A DNA stretch of 56,474 bases from Acidithiobacillus sulfuriphilus (GTDB lineage: Bacteria; Pseudomonadota; Gammaproteobacteria; Acidithiobacillales; Acidithiobacillaceae), in contig NZ_RIZI01000188.1 in the NCBI RefSeq assembly GCF_003721225.1, positions 1 to 56,474 on the forward strand, written 5' to 3'. The notes below the pieces were generated by a model. The model was not told where the DNA came from. It saw only the letters and a list, made by a program, of their open reading frames with translations, and made no database searches. A program made the position numbers and the translations under genes. Below, one piece after another: positions 33,883 to 42,968 of this stretch (position 1 is the first letter of the stretch; every line of letters starts with the position of its first letter).

Positions 33883-34746
33883 TCACAAAAAGCCGCGGCG
33901 CGTGGCGCTGAGCATTTCCCGATCCCGCCACTGGGCATAACGCAGCACCTGCTCGCTCATCATTGGCGTGATTCCCGCAAACTGCAAGCCCAGCGCGCAA
34001 ACGTGCTCATGATGGAGAAGCTCCACAGGACCCACGCTACGCAATTCCGCCGCCACCCCGAATGTGTGCCCGCCACGCAAGGTGAACGTCACCTGGGCGA
34101 TCCGCTCGCCGGCCTGAAATGGATAATCCGCCGGCGGCCTTACCAGGACACTCAGGCCACCGCCGCTGATGTTTTGCAAGCGCCCCGGTACCGCCTCGGC
34201 GCCATTACGCCGCAATTCCACCAGATCCGGATCGCCCGGGGCGGGGGGGACGCGAAAAAACTGCCGGCGCTGCAATTGATAAACCTGCCCTGGATAGGCC
34301 AGACGGATTCCTTCCTCGTCCTGGGTATGCATATATTCCAAAAAAGTGGACGCAAAGCCGGTGGCAAGATGATTGGCGCGGCCAAATACCAGGAGGGGTT
34401 CGCCCCTTACCGGCTGCCCGCGGCTAAAATCGGGGTGCGGCGCGTCCATGAGCAGATAGCCCTTATGCCGCGCCACCTCCAGCACGATGGAAGTAAAGGT
34501 GCGACCGCCTTTTTTGAGGATCAGCGTGCAAAAACTGCGTTCATCGTGCAGGGTGGCGAGGAGCCGTTCCCCCTGCAAGGCAGAGCTGACCCGAAAGCGA
34601 TCGGAGAAAAGCGTATCGGCAATTTCCAGAAAAGACTCGCTCACTGCCACCCCCTTACTGGGGCTGTAGTGGGATGGCAGCGCAAAACGCTCCGTGACAT
34701 ATTCACCCAAAACGGATTGGTACGCCAACGGTCCGCCGCATGCCAC
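33883..34746 (-). CDS. PilZ-domain flagellar brake protein (YcgR-like)
   Basis: About 287 residues with an N-terminal YcgR domain and a C-terminal PilZ domain. The c-di-GMP motif RxxxR is R161-QFF-R165 and the second motif is N192-I-S-GG-G197. YcgR proteins slow the motor by binding MotA or FliG when c-di-GMP is high; placing it beside fliL and motAB supports that. The start is uncertain: the frame opens with GTG at 34746, with TTG alternatives and no strong Shine-Dalgarno. Confidence 0.88.
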   Translation of the reverse strand: MACGGPLAYQSVLGEYVTERFALPSHYSPSKGVAVSESFLEIADTLFSDRFRVSSALQGERLLATLHDERSFCTLILKKGGRTFTSIVLEVARHKGYLLMDAPHPDFSRGQPVRGEPLLVFGRANHLATGFASTFLEYMHTQDEEGIRLAYPGQVYQLQRRQFFRVPPAPGDPDLVELRRNGAEAVPGRLQNISGGGLSVLVRPPADYPFQAGERIAQVTFTLRGGHTFGVAAELRSVGPVELLHHEHVCALGLQFAGITPMMSEQVLRYAQWRDREMLSATRRGFL

Positions 34747-34791
34747 CCGGATCCGGATCTTTTTTGCCCTGCCATAATTCCTGAAAACATC

Positions 34792-35292
34792 CTACTGCAC
34801 CACAAAACTCGCAAAATAGACGGCGGCGATGGGCGGGGTTACCGTTTTTACGGGCGCTTTCAGGGCGCCACCGCTCGTCTCCAGGATACGGTTGACGGCC
34901 TCCTGAATCTGCTGGCGCAACTGCTCGCGCACCGCGGGTTCACTCACCTTGTCCGCCTGCTGGCTGGCCAGCAGGGTGAGAATGGCGTTGCGGATCTCGG
35001 GCATGAAGGTCTTGACCTCCTCGGCCACATTGGGGTCGAAGGTCTTGAGCTGGATCTCCACCTGAATGTAATGGGTGCTGCCATCGCTGGTCTGGAGATT
35101 GGTTACCAGGGAACCCAAGTCAATAAACTTGGTATCTTGCAATTTTTTCTGGGCGACCTCGGCGGCGCTGGGTACTGCGTGGGGCCTGAGCAGAAACCAC
35201 CATGCCGCGCCACCGGCGCCGGCCAATATTGCCACTACGACCAGGATAATGAGGATCAGCCTCCCCTTACCGCTTTTTTTCCCTTCTGCCAT
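34792..35292 (-). CDS. fliL: flagellar basal body-associated protein FliL
   Basis: A 166-residue protein with a lysine-rich cytoplasmic N-terminus, one membrane helix (LILIILVVVAILAGAGGAAWW) and a periplasmic stomatin-like domain (FIDLGSLVTNL... THYIQVEIQLKTF, FMPEIRNAILTLL). FliL forms rings around the MotAB stator. I start at MAEGKKSGKG, preceded by GGAACATGG-type sequence; the frame extends upstream without similarity. It heads the stator gene cluster; the rest of the flagellar genes are not in the window. Confidence 0.9.
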   Translation of the reverse strand: MAEGKKSGKGRLILIILVVVAILAGAGGAAWWFLLRPHAVPSAAEVAQKKLQDTKFIDLGSLVTNLQTSDGSTHYIQVEIQLKTFDPNVAEEVKTFMPEIRNAILTLLASQQADKVSEPAVREQLRQQIQEAVNRILETSGGALKAPVKTVTPPIAAVYFASFVVQ

Positions 35293-35485
35293 GTTCCGTC
35301 CTTCGCTGGAAACCACGATTGGGTGACAACCTGATTCTATCGTATAAGGATAATCCATCGCCCAGTCGAAAGCATGCCCGGCGTGCTGCCATCGCTGCCG
35401 GGCGATGAAAACGCCCGCACACCCTAGATCCAGCAATTGGCGGAAAAACGCCCCTGCCAGGCCCCGTTTTGGGGGTCATGGGGGT

Positions 35486-35938
35486 TTACGCGCGCAACGC
35501 CTGTTGAAGAAAGCGGTCGAGCTGGTTGGCAAAGGCTTGGCGGTCGGTTAGGGCGAGGGTGGGTGGCCCGCCCGAATGGATGCCGCTGGCGCGTAACTGC
35601 TCCATCCAGCCACGGACGGCCAGACGCTCGCCGATACTATCGGGGGTAAATCGCTCGCCCCGGGGACTCAGGGCATGACCGCCTTTGGCGAGGACTTCCG
35701 CCGCCAGGGGGATATCGGCAGTAACCACCAGGTCACCGGCACAGAGTTGCGCGACGATGGCTTGATCCGCCACGTCAAATCCGGAGGCGACCACGAGGCT
35801 GCGAATGCGTGGCGAGGGTGGTATGGCCAGGGGCCGGTTGGCCACCAGCGTCAGGTCGACGGGCAGACGCCTGGTACTGCGAAAAAGGATTTCCTTGATC
35901 ACCTTGGGACAGGCATCGGCATCTACCCAAATCTGCAT
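35486..35938 (-). CDS. YaiI/YqxD family (DUF188) PIN-like protein
   Basis: A 150-residue UPF0178 protein. It has the N-terminal [19 protein letters not shown], with acidic residues of a PIN-like fold, and [14 protein letters not shown] plus [16 protein letters not shown], both highly conserved in the family. Its biochemical role is not established. It lies 12 bp after deaD, so probably on the same transcript. Confidence 0.93.
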   Translation of the reverse strand: MQIWVDADACPKVIKEILFRSTRRLPVDLTLVANRPLAIPPSPRIRSLVVASGFDVADQAIVAQLCAGDLVVTADIPLAAEVLAKGGHALSPRGERFTPDSIGERLAVRGWMEQLRASGIHSGGPPTLALTDRQAFANQLDRFLQQALRA

Positions 35939-35950
35939 GGGCGGGATTGC

Positions 35951-37807
35951 CTAGTCCCGCCGTGCCTTGCGCTTGGCCGGAGCCGCGTTGCTCCCTGCTG
36001 CCTTCTTCCTTGGCTTGGTCTCGGCCCGGGGCCCCGCCGACAGGGTTTTGCGCGGCGCATCAAAGGGCTTGCGTTCCTCATAAGCCCGCTCGGTTTTCCG
36101 CCGTGGGGGAGCCCCGGCACCACCATCACTGGCGCTGATCTGCAGGGGACGGCCGCATACCCAGACCTTTTTCAGGTGCTGGAGCACGGCCGGCGGCATG
36201 TCGGCAGGCAATTCCACCGTGCTATAGTCCTCATGGATACTCACCTTGCGGATATTGCGGCTCTCCACCCCCGCCTCGTTGGCGATGGCCCCGACGATGT
36301 TCTTCACTTGCGCCCCATGCACCTCGCCCACCTCCAGGCGGTAGCGCTGCATGGCGGGCCCTTCGGTCCCATCGCTGCGCGCGGGGCGCCGCGCCGCCGC
36401 CGGTTCGCGCCGCCGCCCTTCTTCGCTGCGAAAACGCCCGGCTGGCCGATCCGACGCCATGGGCGCCGGCGGCTCGCTGGGCTTCGGCACGAGGGGACGC
36501 TCTTTTTGCACGAGAAAGGCCAAGGCCGCGGCTATTTCGCCGAGCCCCACATCATGCTCGCGCTGGTAATCGGCGATGAGGGTTTCAAAGGGGCTGAGGT
36601 CCTCGGCATCCAGCGCCTCGGTGATCTGCTCTTTGAACTGCGCCATACGCCGATCCGCCACGGCCTCCAGGCTCGGCAACTGCATGGGAGTGATGACCTG
36701 ACCGGTGGCGCGTTCGATGGCGCGCAGCAGGTGACGTTCACGGGGCGACACGAAGAGAATGGCATCCCCCTTGCGCCCGGCCCGGCCGGTGCGCCCGATA
36801 CGATGCACATAGGCCTCCGTATCATTGGGAATATCGTAGTTGATGACGTGGCTGATGCGCTCCACATCCAGACCGCGGGCCGCCACATCGGTGGCAACGA
36901 CAATATCCAGGGCCCCCGATTTCAGGCGCTCGATGGTCTGTTCGCGCAAGCTCTGGTTGAGATCGCCATTGAGGGCGGCGCAGGCGTAGCCCCGTGCCTC
37001 CAAGCGTTCCGCCAGTTCCACGGTGGCCGTCTTGGTGCGCACGAAGATGATCCAGGCGTTGCTCTCCTCCACCTCCAGGATACGGGTCAGGGCATCGAGC
37101 TTGTGGACACCGCTGACCTGCCAGTAACGCTGGTGGATGGCCGACACCGTCGTCGTCGCGCTCTTGATGCGGATCTCCACCGGATCCTGCAGATAGGTGC
37201 GGGCAATGCGGCGAATGGCATCGGGCATGGTGGCGGAGAAAAGCGCCACCTGCCGGCCCGACGGGGTATGCTGGAGGATGTCTTCCACGGCGTCGATGAA
37301 GCCCATGCGCAGCATCTCGTCGGCCTCGTCCAGCACCACCGCCCGGAGGGCATCGAGTTGCAGGGTCTTGCGCCGCAGGTGATCCTGAATGCGGCCCGGC
37401 GTACCTACCACCACATGCACACCCCGCTGCAGTTGCTTGAGCTGCAGGCCCATGGACTGTCCACCGTAAATGGGGAGGATGTGGAAACCCGGCAGATGCC
37501 GGGCATAGGTTTGCATCGCCTCCGCCACCTGAATGGCCAGTTCGCGGGTCGGCGCCAGGACCAGCAATTGCGGTACCCGCAAGGAGAGGTCGATGCGGCT
37601 CAGGAGGGGCAACGCAAAGGCCGCCGTCTTGCCGGTGCCGGTCTGCGCCACGCCGATCACGTCGCGCCCGGTCAACAAGGGCGGAATACACTGCGCCTGA
37701 ATCGGCGAAGGCTGCTCATAGCCGATCTCTTCTACGGCGCGGCGGATGGGGTCGGCCAGGGCAAAGTCGGAAAAACGGGCATCGGGGGCTGAGGATACTT
37801 GGGACAT
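35951..37807 (-). CDS. deaD: ATP-dependent DEAD-box RNA helicase DeaD/CsdA
   Basis: A 618-residue helicase. The core motifs are present: Q-motif GYEQPSPIQ, AQTGTGKT, PTRELAIQ, VLDEADEML, FSATMP, and HRIGRTGRAGRKG. The C-terminal extension holds a DbpA-like RNA-binding fold (RYRLEVGEVHGAQVKNIVGA ...), then a basic tail rich in K and R. This layout fits DeaD/CsdA in ribosome assembly and cold adaptation. I start at MSQVSSAPDARFSDF, the family N-terminus; earlier codons are unsupported. Confidence 0.93.
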   Translation of the reverse strand: MSQVSSAPDARFSDFALADPIRRAVEEIGYEQPSPIQAQCIPPLLTGRDVIGVAQTGTGKTAAFALPLLSRIDLSLRVPQLLVLAPTRELAIQVAEAMQTYARHLPGFHILPIYGGQSMGLQLKQLQRGVHVVVGTPGRIQDHLRRKTLQLDALRAVVLDEADEMLRMGFIDAVEDILQHTPSGRQVALFSATMPDAIRRIARTYLQDPVEIRIKSATTTVSAIHQRYWQVSGVHKLDALTRILEVEESNAWIIFVRTKTATVELAERLEARGYACAALNGDLNQSLREQTIERLKSGALDIVVATDVAARGLDVERISHVINYDIPNDTEAYVHRIGRTGRAGRKGDAILFVSPRERHLLRAIERATGQVITPMQLPSLEAVADRRMAQFKEQITEALDAEDLSPFETLIADYQREHDVGLGEIAAALAFLVQKERPLVPKPSEPPAPMASDRPAGRFRSEEGRRREPAAARRPARSDGTEGPAMQRYRLEVGEVHGAQVKNIVGAIANEAGVESRNIRKVSIHEDYSTVELPADMPPAVLQHLKKVWVCGRPLQISASDGGAGAPPRRKTERAYEERKPFDAPRKTLSAGPRAETKPRKKAAGSNAAPAKRKARRD

Positions 37808-37942
37808 AAGGAAACCTGTGCGAGAAAAAAATGTCCGCTGGCTGCCGATATGGCAGAAAATCGGATTCAATGCGCACTATACGCTATTTATGGGGATTCT
37901 GCAGCGCCTCGGCATTGGCCTGGATCCGGCGAATCAACCCTA

Positions 37943-38503
37943 TCAGCCATCGGCTCCACCCTGCGCGGCGCAGGGTGGCCATTGCCCTGCCAGGGTGCGG
38001 CGGACCGATCGCGTCCAGCGCTGGGCTGCGCCCAGATCCTTGAGCACCAGGAGCATCATCAGGAGCAGCGAGAAGAGGGCCACCACGCCCGCCGCAAGCC
38101 ACAGCAACGAACTCATGCCAAAAATCAGATTCACCAGGAAAACACCCAGCAACGGTCCCAGCAAAAAAAGGAAGATCCAGCGCTGGCGTCCGAGAGACTG
38201 GCGCAATAGCGCTGGCCTCAATACCCTGGGCAGCAGAATCTCCCGGCCTCGTAGACGCATCGCCACCACCTCCCCGCCATGCTCCAGCAGCTCCACCGGC
38301 ACTCCTGGGACCAGGGTCGCCCGTAGACCACAAGAGAGCAGCAGGGGCACGTCGCCAGCGCTGGTATGGTCAGGATAAAAAGGGACGGAAACGCAGACTT
38401 TCGCCCCCTCATCCGCCGCCAGCACCATGGTCGGGTATTCGCCGGGGGGCAAAGGGCGTGGGGCGCCAAGACGCCCCGCGATGATACGCTCAGTGGCTGG
38501 CAT
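37943..38503 (-). CDS. uncharacterised membrane protein after cydB
   Basis: A 186-residue protein with a soluble N-terminal half of about 95 residues and two hydrophobic helices in the C-terminal half (IFLFLLGPLLGVFLVNLIFG and LLWLAAGVVALFSLLLMMLL), ending in a basic segment. I do not recognise a family. Its start overlaps the cydB stop by 14 bp, so it is probably made with the bd oxidase. It is too long to be CydX. A role in the assembly of the oxidase is a guess based on position only. Confidence 0.65.
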   Translation of the reverse strand: MPATERIIAGRLGAPRPLPPGEYPTMVLAADEGAKVCVSVPFYPDHTSAGDVPLLLSCGLRATLVPGVPVELLEHGGEVVAMRLRGREILLPRVLRPALLRQSLGRQRWIFLFLLGPLLGVFLVNLIFGMSSLLWLAAGVVALFSLLLMMLLVLKDLGAAQRWTRSVRRTLAGQWPPCAAQGGADG

Positions 38504-39572
38504 AACCGGCCAGCTTGGTGATGCGCTTGCGGAAGACCCAGATCTGGTAGGCGTTGTACATGATCATGACCGGCACGAATCCCGTCATGAACAGGGTCAG
38601 GATGGCCAGATCATTGGCGGGGTTGGCGCCGGCGCCGATGGTCCAGGTATTGGGAACGATGTACGGAAAATTGGTCGCCCACATCCCGCCCCACATCAGG
38701 ACCACGATCGCCCCGCACCACAAGAGGGCGGCAAAGTCGTTTTTGAGGGAATGATTGCTCATCATCCGGTAGGCGGAGAAGAGGATGGCCAGCAGCAGCA
38801 CCAGCCACATCCAGGCATTCGCCCCCGTCCACTTGGCCGCCGCCTGGGGAAGCATGGTATAGCTCCATAGCAGCGTGATGACCACCGCGCCCAAGGCCAG
38901 ATAGGAGAAGATGCTCGCCCAGCGGTGGGCCTTTTGGTAGATGGGATCGGTCTGCTCAAAGCGGGCGCAGAGGTACAAGGTCCCCGCCAGCCCACCCGCA
39001 ATGAGCGCGCCAATGCCCGTCCAGACGCTGAAGGACGTCAGAAAGGTCAGGGCATTGCCGGCAAAGTGGGGTATGGTGTTGCCAAAGGGATCGTTGGCGG
39101 CGTTGATTCCCTGGGCGTTGGCGGTGCTCATGGGGAAACCCTGTAGAGTGGCCCCCAGGGCCATGCCCGCAAAGAGCGCCGCCACCAGGCTGCCCAGCCC
39201 GAACATGACGCCCCAAAACCGCTTGCTGCTCTTGGCATGGACGTGAAACTCAAAAGCCACCGCCCGGGAGATGATGCCCCAGAGGGCAAACATGAGGGGG
39301 ATCATCAGATAGTTGAAGGTGGCACCGTAAACCAGGGGAAAGGCGCCAAAGATCACTCCGCCCGCCACCACCAGCCAGGTTTCGTTGGCATCCCAGGTGC
39401 CGGCCATGGAAGCCATGATCGCGGCCCGGTCGTTTTCATCCCTCATCAGGAGGGAAAACACCCCGGCGCCCAGATCGGCCCCATCCAGGATGATGTAAAT
39501 CACAAAAAAGAGTCCCAGCAGGATCCACCAGAAGGTCCCAAGGGAAGCATGTATGCGGAATATTTGATCCAT
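38490..39572 (-). CDS. cydB: cytochrome bd ubiquinol oxidase subunit II
   Basis: A 360-residue subunit with about eight membrane helices. It begins with the typical WWILLGLFFVIYIILDGADLG and continues with GTWDANETWLVVAGG, the strongest CydB mark. It forms the bd-type terminal oxidase with CydA, reducing O2 to water from quinol. It lies 52 bp after cydA and overlaps the next gene by 14 bp. Confidence 0.96.
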   Translation of the reverse strand: MDQIFRIHASLGTFWWILLGLFFVIYIILDGADLGAGVFSLLMRDENDRAAIMASMAGTWDANETWLVVAGGVIFGAFPLVYGATFNYLMIPLMFALWGIISRAVAFEFHVHAKSSKRFWGVMFGLGSLVAALFAGMALGATLQGFPMSTANAQGINAANDPFGNTIPHFAGNALTFLTSFSVWTGIGALIAGGLAGTLYLCARFEQTDPIYQKAHRWASIFSYLALGAVVITLLWSYTMLPQAAAKWTGANAWMWLVLLLAILFSAYRMMSNHSLKNDFAALLWCGAIVVLMWGGMWATNFPYIVPNTWTIGAGANPANDLAILTLFMTGFVPVMIMYNAYQIWVFRKRITKLAGYASH

Positions 39573-39624
39573 TATCTTGTCCTTGAAAAAGTGGAGGAGG
39601 CCGTAAAGGCCCCTCTCCGGCGAC

Positions 39625-41070
39625 TCAACGCTTATCCATCATGGGTTTGGCGAAAGCGGGCTTGGCCACACCGCCGCCGGCGTGGGCGGCGACGTCTTCC
39701 GCGGAGCCGACCACGGGGCTGTCCATGTCAGGCCCCCGTTTGATCACCCGGGTAAAGAAATACCAGGCGCCGCTCCAGACCATGAACTCAAAGACGAAGT
39801 AGCCCAGCAGCCAGACGGTTTCCGCTGACACACTCATATGGCTGACGCCCTGCCAGGTTCGCATGAGTCCATAGACCACCCATGGTTGACGCCCTACTTC
39901 CCGCGTCCACCACCCGGTCCAGACGGCGAGATAAGGCAAAAAGCCGCTGAATACCAAAAGCCGGAGAAAAAGCGGGTGTTTCTGCAGGTTGCTGGCCGTC
40001 ATCTGGCCGCGCAGCCGCAGGGAGTTGCCCCAGAGGGCCACGAGGAAGAGGAAGAAGCCGATGGCCACCATGGCCCGGAAGGCATAGAAAGGTACCCAGA
40101 CATCGGGACGGTCCTTGGGGGCGAAGTGATCCAGGCCCGTAACCGCTCCATTCCAGGTATGCGTCTCCAGCAGACTCAAGGCATGGGGGATCTGAATGGA
40201 AAACACGTTTTTGCCCGCCGACTCGTCCGGAATGGCGATGAGATTCCAGGCCGTGTTGGGCTTGCCGTTAGGCAAATAGGTATGCCAATGCCCCTCCATT
40301 GCGGCCAGCGAGGTCGGCTGGTCATGGGCAACTTCCCGTCCCAGCACATCACCGATAAAAATCTGCAAGGGTGTGATCACGATCAGCGCCAGCAGGGTAG
40401 GCTTCAGGAGTTTGGTGAAAAGCTCGGCATGGCGGTTTTTGAGCACAAACCAAGCGCTTACCGCGGCAAAGAAAAACAGGGACAGTTCCAGGGTGGCCAC
40501 CCACATGTGTGGAAAGCCAATAGTAAAATTGGGGTTAAAGATAGCAGTCCACCAATTTTGCACTTGGAATAGCCCATCTTTCAGGACCACTCCGGTGGGC
40601 GACTGCATCCAGCCGTTGGCCACCAGGATCCACATGGCCGACAGGCTGGAGGACAGGGCGACGTTGAAGGTGGCAAAAAGATGCATCCCTTTGCCGATTT
40701 TGCCCCAGCCAAAGATCATGAGACCAATGAAACCGGCCTCGTACATGAAGGCGGTGATGGTCTCAAAACCCAGGATATTGCCAAAGAAAGGTCCCACGGC
40801 CTGGGAAAAGGGCCCATAGAGAATGCCGAAGGCCATTTCCATGGTGACGCCAGTGGCCACACCAGCCCCGAAATTGACGATGAAGAGCTTTTCAAAAAAC
40901 CGCTGCAAACGGTACCACTTGTCATTGTTCGTGCGTCGCCAGGCCACTTCCAGAAAGAAGAGCAGCCACGACATGCCAATGGTCACCGGCGTCCACAAAA
41001 TGTGCATGGAGGTGATGAAAGCGAAGTCCAGGCGGCTGAGTAGCACGGGGAGCGTATTTTCAATAACCAT
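39625..41070 (-). CDS. cydA: cytochrome bd ubiquinol oxidase subunit I
   Basis: A 481-residue haem-carrying subunit. Helix I has the LSRLDFAFITSMHILWTPVTIG pattern with the haem histidine, and the conserved GWWTREVGRQPWVVYGLM lies in the C-terminal half. The Q-loop after helix VI is short, without the insertion of E. coli CydA, so it resembles the short-Q-loop (cyanide-insensitive CioA-like) group. I start at ATG 41070, with GAGGG 7 bases upstream; a GTG six codons earlier is less likely. Three operator-like palindromes lie about 150-200 bp upstream. Confidence 0.95.
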   Translation of the reverse strand: MVIENTLPVLLSRLDFAFITSMHILWTPVTIGMSWLLFFLEVAWRRTNNDKWYRLQRFFEKLFIVNFGAGVATGVTMEMAFGILYGPFSQAVGPFFGNILGFETITAFMYEAGFIGLMIFGWGKIGKGMHLFATFNVALSSSLSAMWILVANGWMQSPTGVVLKDGLFQVQNWWTAIFNPNFTIGFPHMWVATLELSLFFFAAVSAWFVLKNRHAELFTKLLKPTLLALIVITPLQIFIGDVLGREVAHDQPTSLAAMEGHWHTYLPNGKPNTAWNLIAIPDESAGKNVFSIQIPHALSLLETHTWNGAVTGLDHFAPKDRPDVWVPFYAFRAMVAIGFFLFLVALWGNSLRLRGQMTASNLQKHPLFLRLLVFSGFLPYLAVWTGWWTREVGRQPWVVYGLMRTWQGVSHMSVSAETVWLLGYFVFEFMVWSGAWYFFTRVIKRGPDMDSPVVGSAEDVAAHAGGGVAKPAFAKPMMDKR

Positions 41071-41164
41071 TCTTAATCCCTCGTTCACGATGCATTACGG
41101 GCGGCAAATCACCGCGCCCGGAACTAGCAGCTTCTGTTCCCGAGAGAAATAGTTATATTTGCAT

Positions 41165-41170
41165 ATTATA
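41165..41170 (-). promoter_or_regulatory. possible -10 element of cydA
   Basis: TATAAT on the minus strand in an AT-rich stretch (41145-41200), about 95 bases before the cydA ATG. No good -35 box is seen at the right distance, which would fit an activator-dependent promoter. Confidence 0.4.
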
Positions 41171-41216
41171 AAATCATGAAGTTACTTTATATCCTTTCCG
41201 CAATAATGCCCTGCTT

Positions 41217-41271
41217 GGTGGATATGCACCACGACTACCGGTGGATATGCACCACATGGTGCATATCCACC
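41217..41271. repeat. three near-palindromic 14-mers upstream of cydA
   Basis: GGTGGATATGCACC occurs at 41217-41230 and 41240-41253, and in inverted form GGTGCATATCCACC at 41258-41271. Each 14-mer is itself almost a palindrome. Copies two and three also form a 15-bp perfect inverted repeat around CA. The array lies between the end of the 41289 gene and cydA; an operator for a dimeric regulator is the simplest reading, a bidirectional hairpin terminator the alternative. Confidence 0.8.
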
Positions 41272-41288
41272 ACCGGGTGGCGGCCTAC

Positions 41289-41909
41289 TCAGTCGTCAAT
41301 GACTGCCCGGAGACGGTCTTGAATGGCGGTGGCGGCCCCGGGGCCGATGGGCGTCACAGCGGGCACGAAGGTATCGGTGAAGGCATAGTCGTAACTGATG
41401 TCCTGCAAGCCCAGGCTGCCAAAGAGCCGGTTTTCCCAGGAGACATCGTCGTGGTGGGGAACGAGGGTGGGCCAAGCATCGGCCGCATCGGGCTCCAGGA
41501 TGGGTCCGAAGAAGATGGCGCCGGGCTTGTTGCGCAAGCGCATGGCGCAACTGCCCGCCGTGCGCCCGGACATAGCGATGAATTCAATGGTCCGCGACAG
41601 ACGCAGTTTGCTGTCCAGGGGCACATCCAAAGGGACATCCAAGCCGGCCCCCTCCGCGGGCTGGGCAATCAGTTTGCACCCCGCACCTTGCCATGCGGCC
41701 AGATCCCGTGCCCCCAGACGGCTCGGCAGGAAAAGCACCCGCAACGGCGCGATGCCACCCAGGACCGCTGCCAATTCCGAGCTGTATACCGGAGCATTGA
41801 CCAGAATGCCTCCGGCGTCCTGGTCAGCAATGAAGTAGACGGCGGGGCGCTCCTGCCCGCCTTCCACGTGATAGATATCCCGGTCAAAAAAACTGCACAG
41901 TCTTTTCAT
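41289..41909 (-). CDS. degenerate metallo-beta-lactamase-fold protein (putative)
   Basis: A 206-residue protein with no clear family match. Its layout resembles small MBL-fold hydrolases: an opening strand pair (YFIADQDAGGILVNAPVYSS), a strand followed by a helix where HxHxDH should be, but reading FLPSRLGARD, and SGRTAGSCAMRL at the place of the GHTPGS motif. All zinc-binding histidines are missing, so metal hydrolysis is unlikely. This fold call is my inference. It ends 200 bp before cydA, with the palindrome array between. Confidence 0.5.
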   Translation of the reverse strand: MKRLCSFFDRDIYHVEGGQERPAVYFIADQDAGGILVNAPVYSSELAAVLGGIAPLRVLFLPSRLGARDLAAWQGAGCKLIAQPAEGAGLDVPLDVPLDSKLRLSRTIEFIAMSGRTAGSCAMRLRNKPGAIFFGPILEPDAADAWPTLVPHHDDVSWENRLFGSLGLQDISYDYAFTDTFVPAVTPIGPGAATAIQDRLRAVIDD

Positions 41910-42017
41910 GCGCCCCTCCCTTGCAGCCTGGTCGTCAGGCTTTCAGTATACCGGAAAATAATGGCGCACCCCCTAGACCCGAGCAACTCCCCTCGGTAAA
42001 GTGTTCGGGTTTACGCC

Positions 42018-42968
42018 ATGGTCCTTGTTCGCATGTCTGCAGCTTTCGCCATACATCGCAGCCCTCACACCGCTTCGGCAGAGGGGCTGGCGGTGACGAT
42101 TGGTAACTTTGACGGTGTCCACCGGGGTCACCAGACCCTGCTCGGGGCCATGGGGGAAAGTGGGCTGCCGCGGGCGGTGCTGACCTTTGAACCCCTGCCG
42201 CGGGAGTACTTTCAGGGACGCGAAGCACCGCCGCGGCTCACCAGCCTGCGCGAAAAGATCATCCTGCTCCGCCGGCAGGGCGTGAATCTGGTGCTCTGCC
42301 TACCCTTCCGCAGGGCCCTGGCGCAACTGCCCGCCGCCGACTTTGTGCGCCACATCCTGGTCCGCGGACTGCATACCCGGGCGCTCTATGTGGGCCATGA
42401 TTTCCGTTTCGGTGCGGGCCGCGCCGGGGATTTTGCGCTGCTGCGGCGCATGGGTCGCGAACTGGGCTTCACGGTCCACGAGCAAATCCCCTTCCTGCTG
42501 GAAGGCCAGCGGGTGAGCAGCACCGGCATTCGCGCCTTTTTGCAGGAGGGGGCCATGGATCTGGCCGCAGCTTGGCTAGGACGCCCCTACAGCCTCTGCG
42601 GCCGGGTGGTCCATGGCGATCATCTGGGCCGCGAACTGGGCTTTCCCACCGCCAATGTCTCCCTGCGCCGCCGCCCGGTAGCCCTGCGCGGCATCTTCGC
42701 CGGCATCCTGCGCGTTGCCGAGCGATCCTGGCCCGCCGCCGTGAGCATCGGCATGCGCCCCACGGTGCAGGGCCGCGAACTGGTGCTGGAGGCCCACGCC
42801 CTGGATACATCCCCCGATCTCTACGGCCAACGCGCCGAAGTCGAGCTGCACCAGAAACTCCGGGACGAAATCAAATATCCCGATCTCGACGCCCTCAAGG
42901 CCGCCATCGCCCAGGATGTCTTGGCCACCCGCGCCTTTTTTGCCGAGCGCCCCCCACTCTACGGATGA
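42018..42968 (+). CDS. ribF: bifunctional riboflavin kinase/FAD synthetase
   Basis: Makes FMN and FAD. The N-terminal FMN adenylyltransferase has GNFDGVHRGHQ and STGIRAFL; the C-terminal riboflavin kinase has GDHLGRELGFPTANV. 316 residues, normal length. The start could be ATG 42018 or the ATG at 42033; neither has a strong Shine-Dalgarno. It is the first gene of ribF-ileS-lspA, a common gammaproteobacterial order, and its stop overlaps the ileS start. Confidence 0.95.
   Translation: MVLVRMSAAFAIHRSPHTASAEGLAVTIGNFDGVHRGHQTLLGAMGESGLPRAVLTFEPLPREYFQGREAPPRLTSLREKIILLRRQGVNLVLCLPFRRALAQLPAADFVRHILVRGLHTRALYVGHDFRFGAGRAGDFALLRRMGRELGFTVHEQIPFLLEGQRVSSTGIRAFLQEGAMDLAAAWLGRPYSLCGRVVHGDHLGRELGFPTANVSLRRRPVALRGIFAGILRVAERSWPAAVSIGMRPTVQGRELVLEAHALDTSPDLYGQRAEVELHQKLRDEIKYPDLDALKAAIAQDVLATRAFFAERPPLYG

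Noticed and set aside
41217..41271. possible small CRISPR-like array
   Set aside because: Repeats are 14-mers with spacers of only 9 and 4 bases and one copy is inverted; no cas genes are present.
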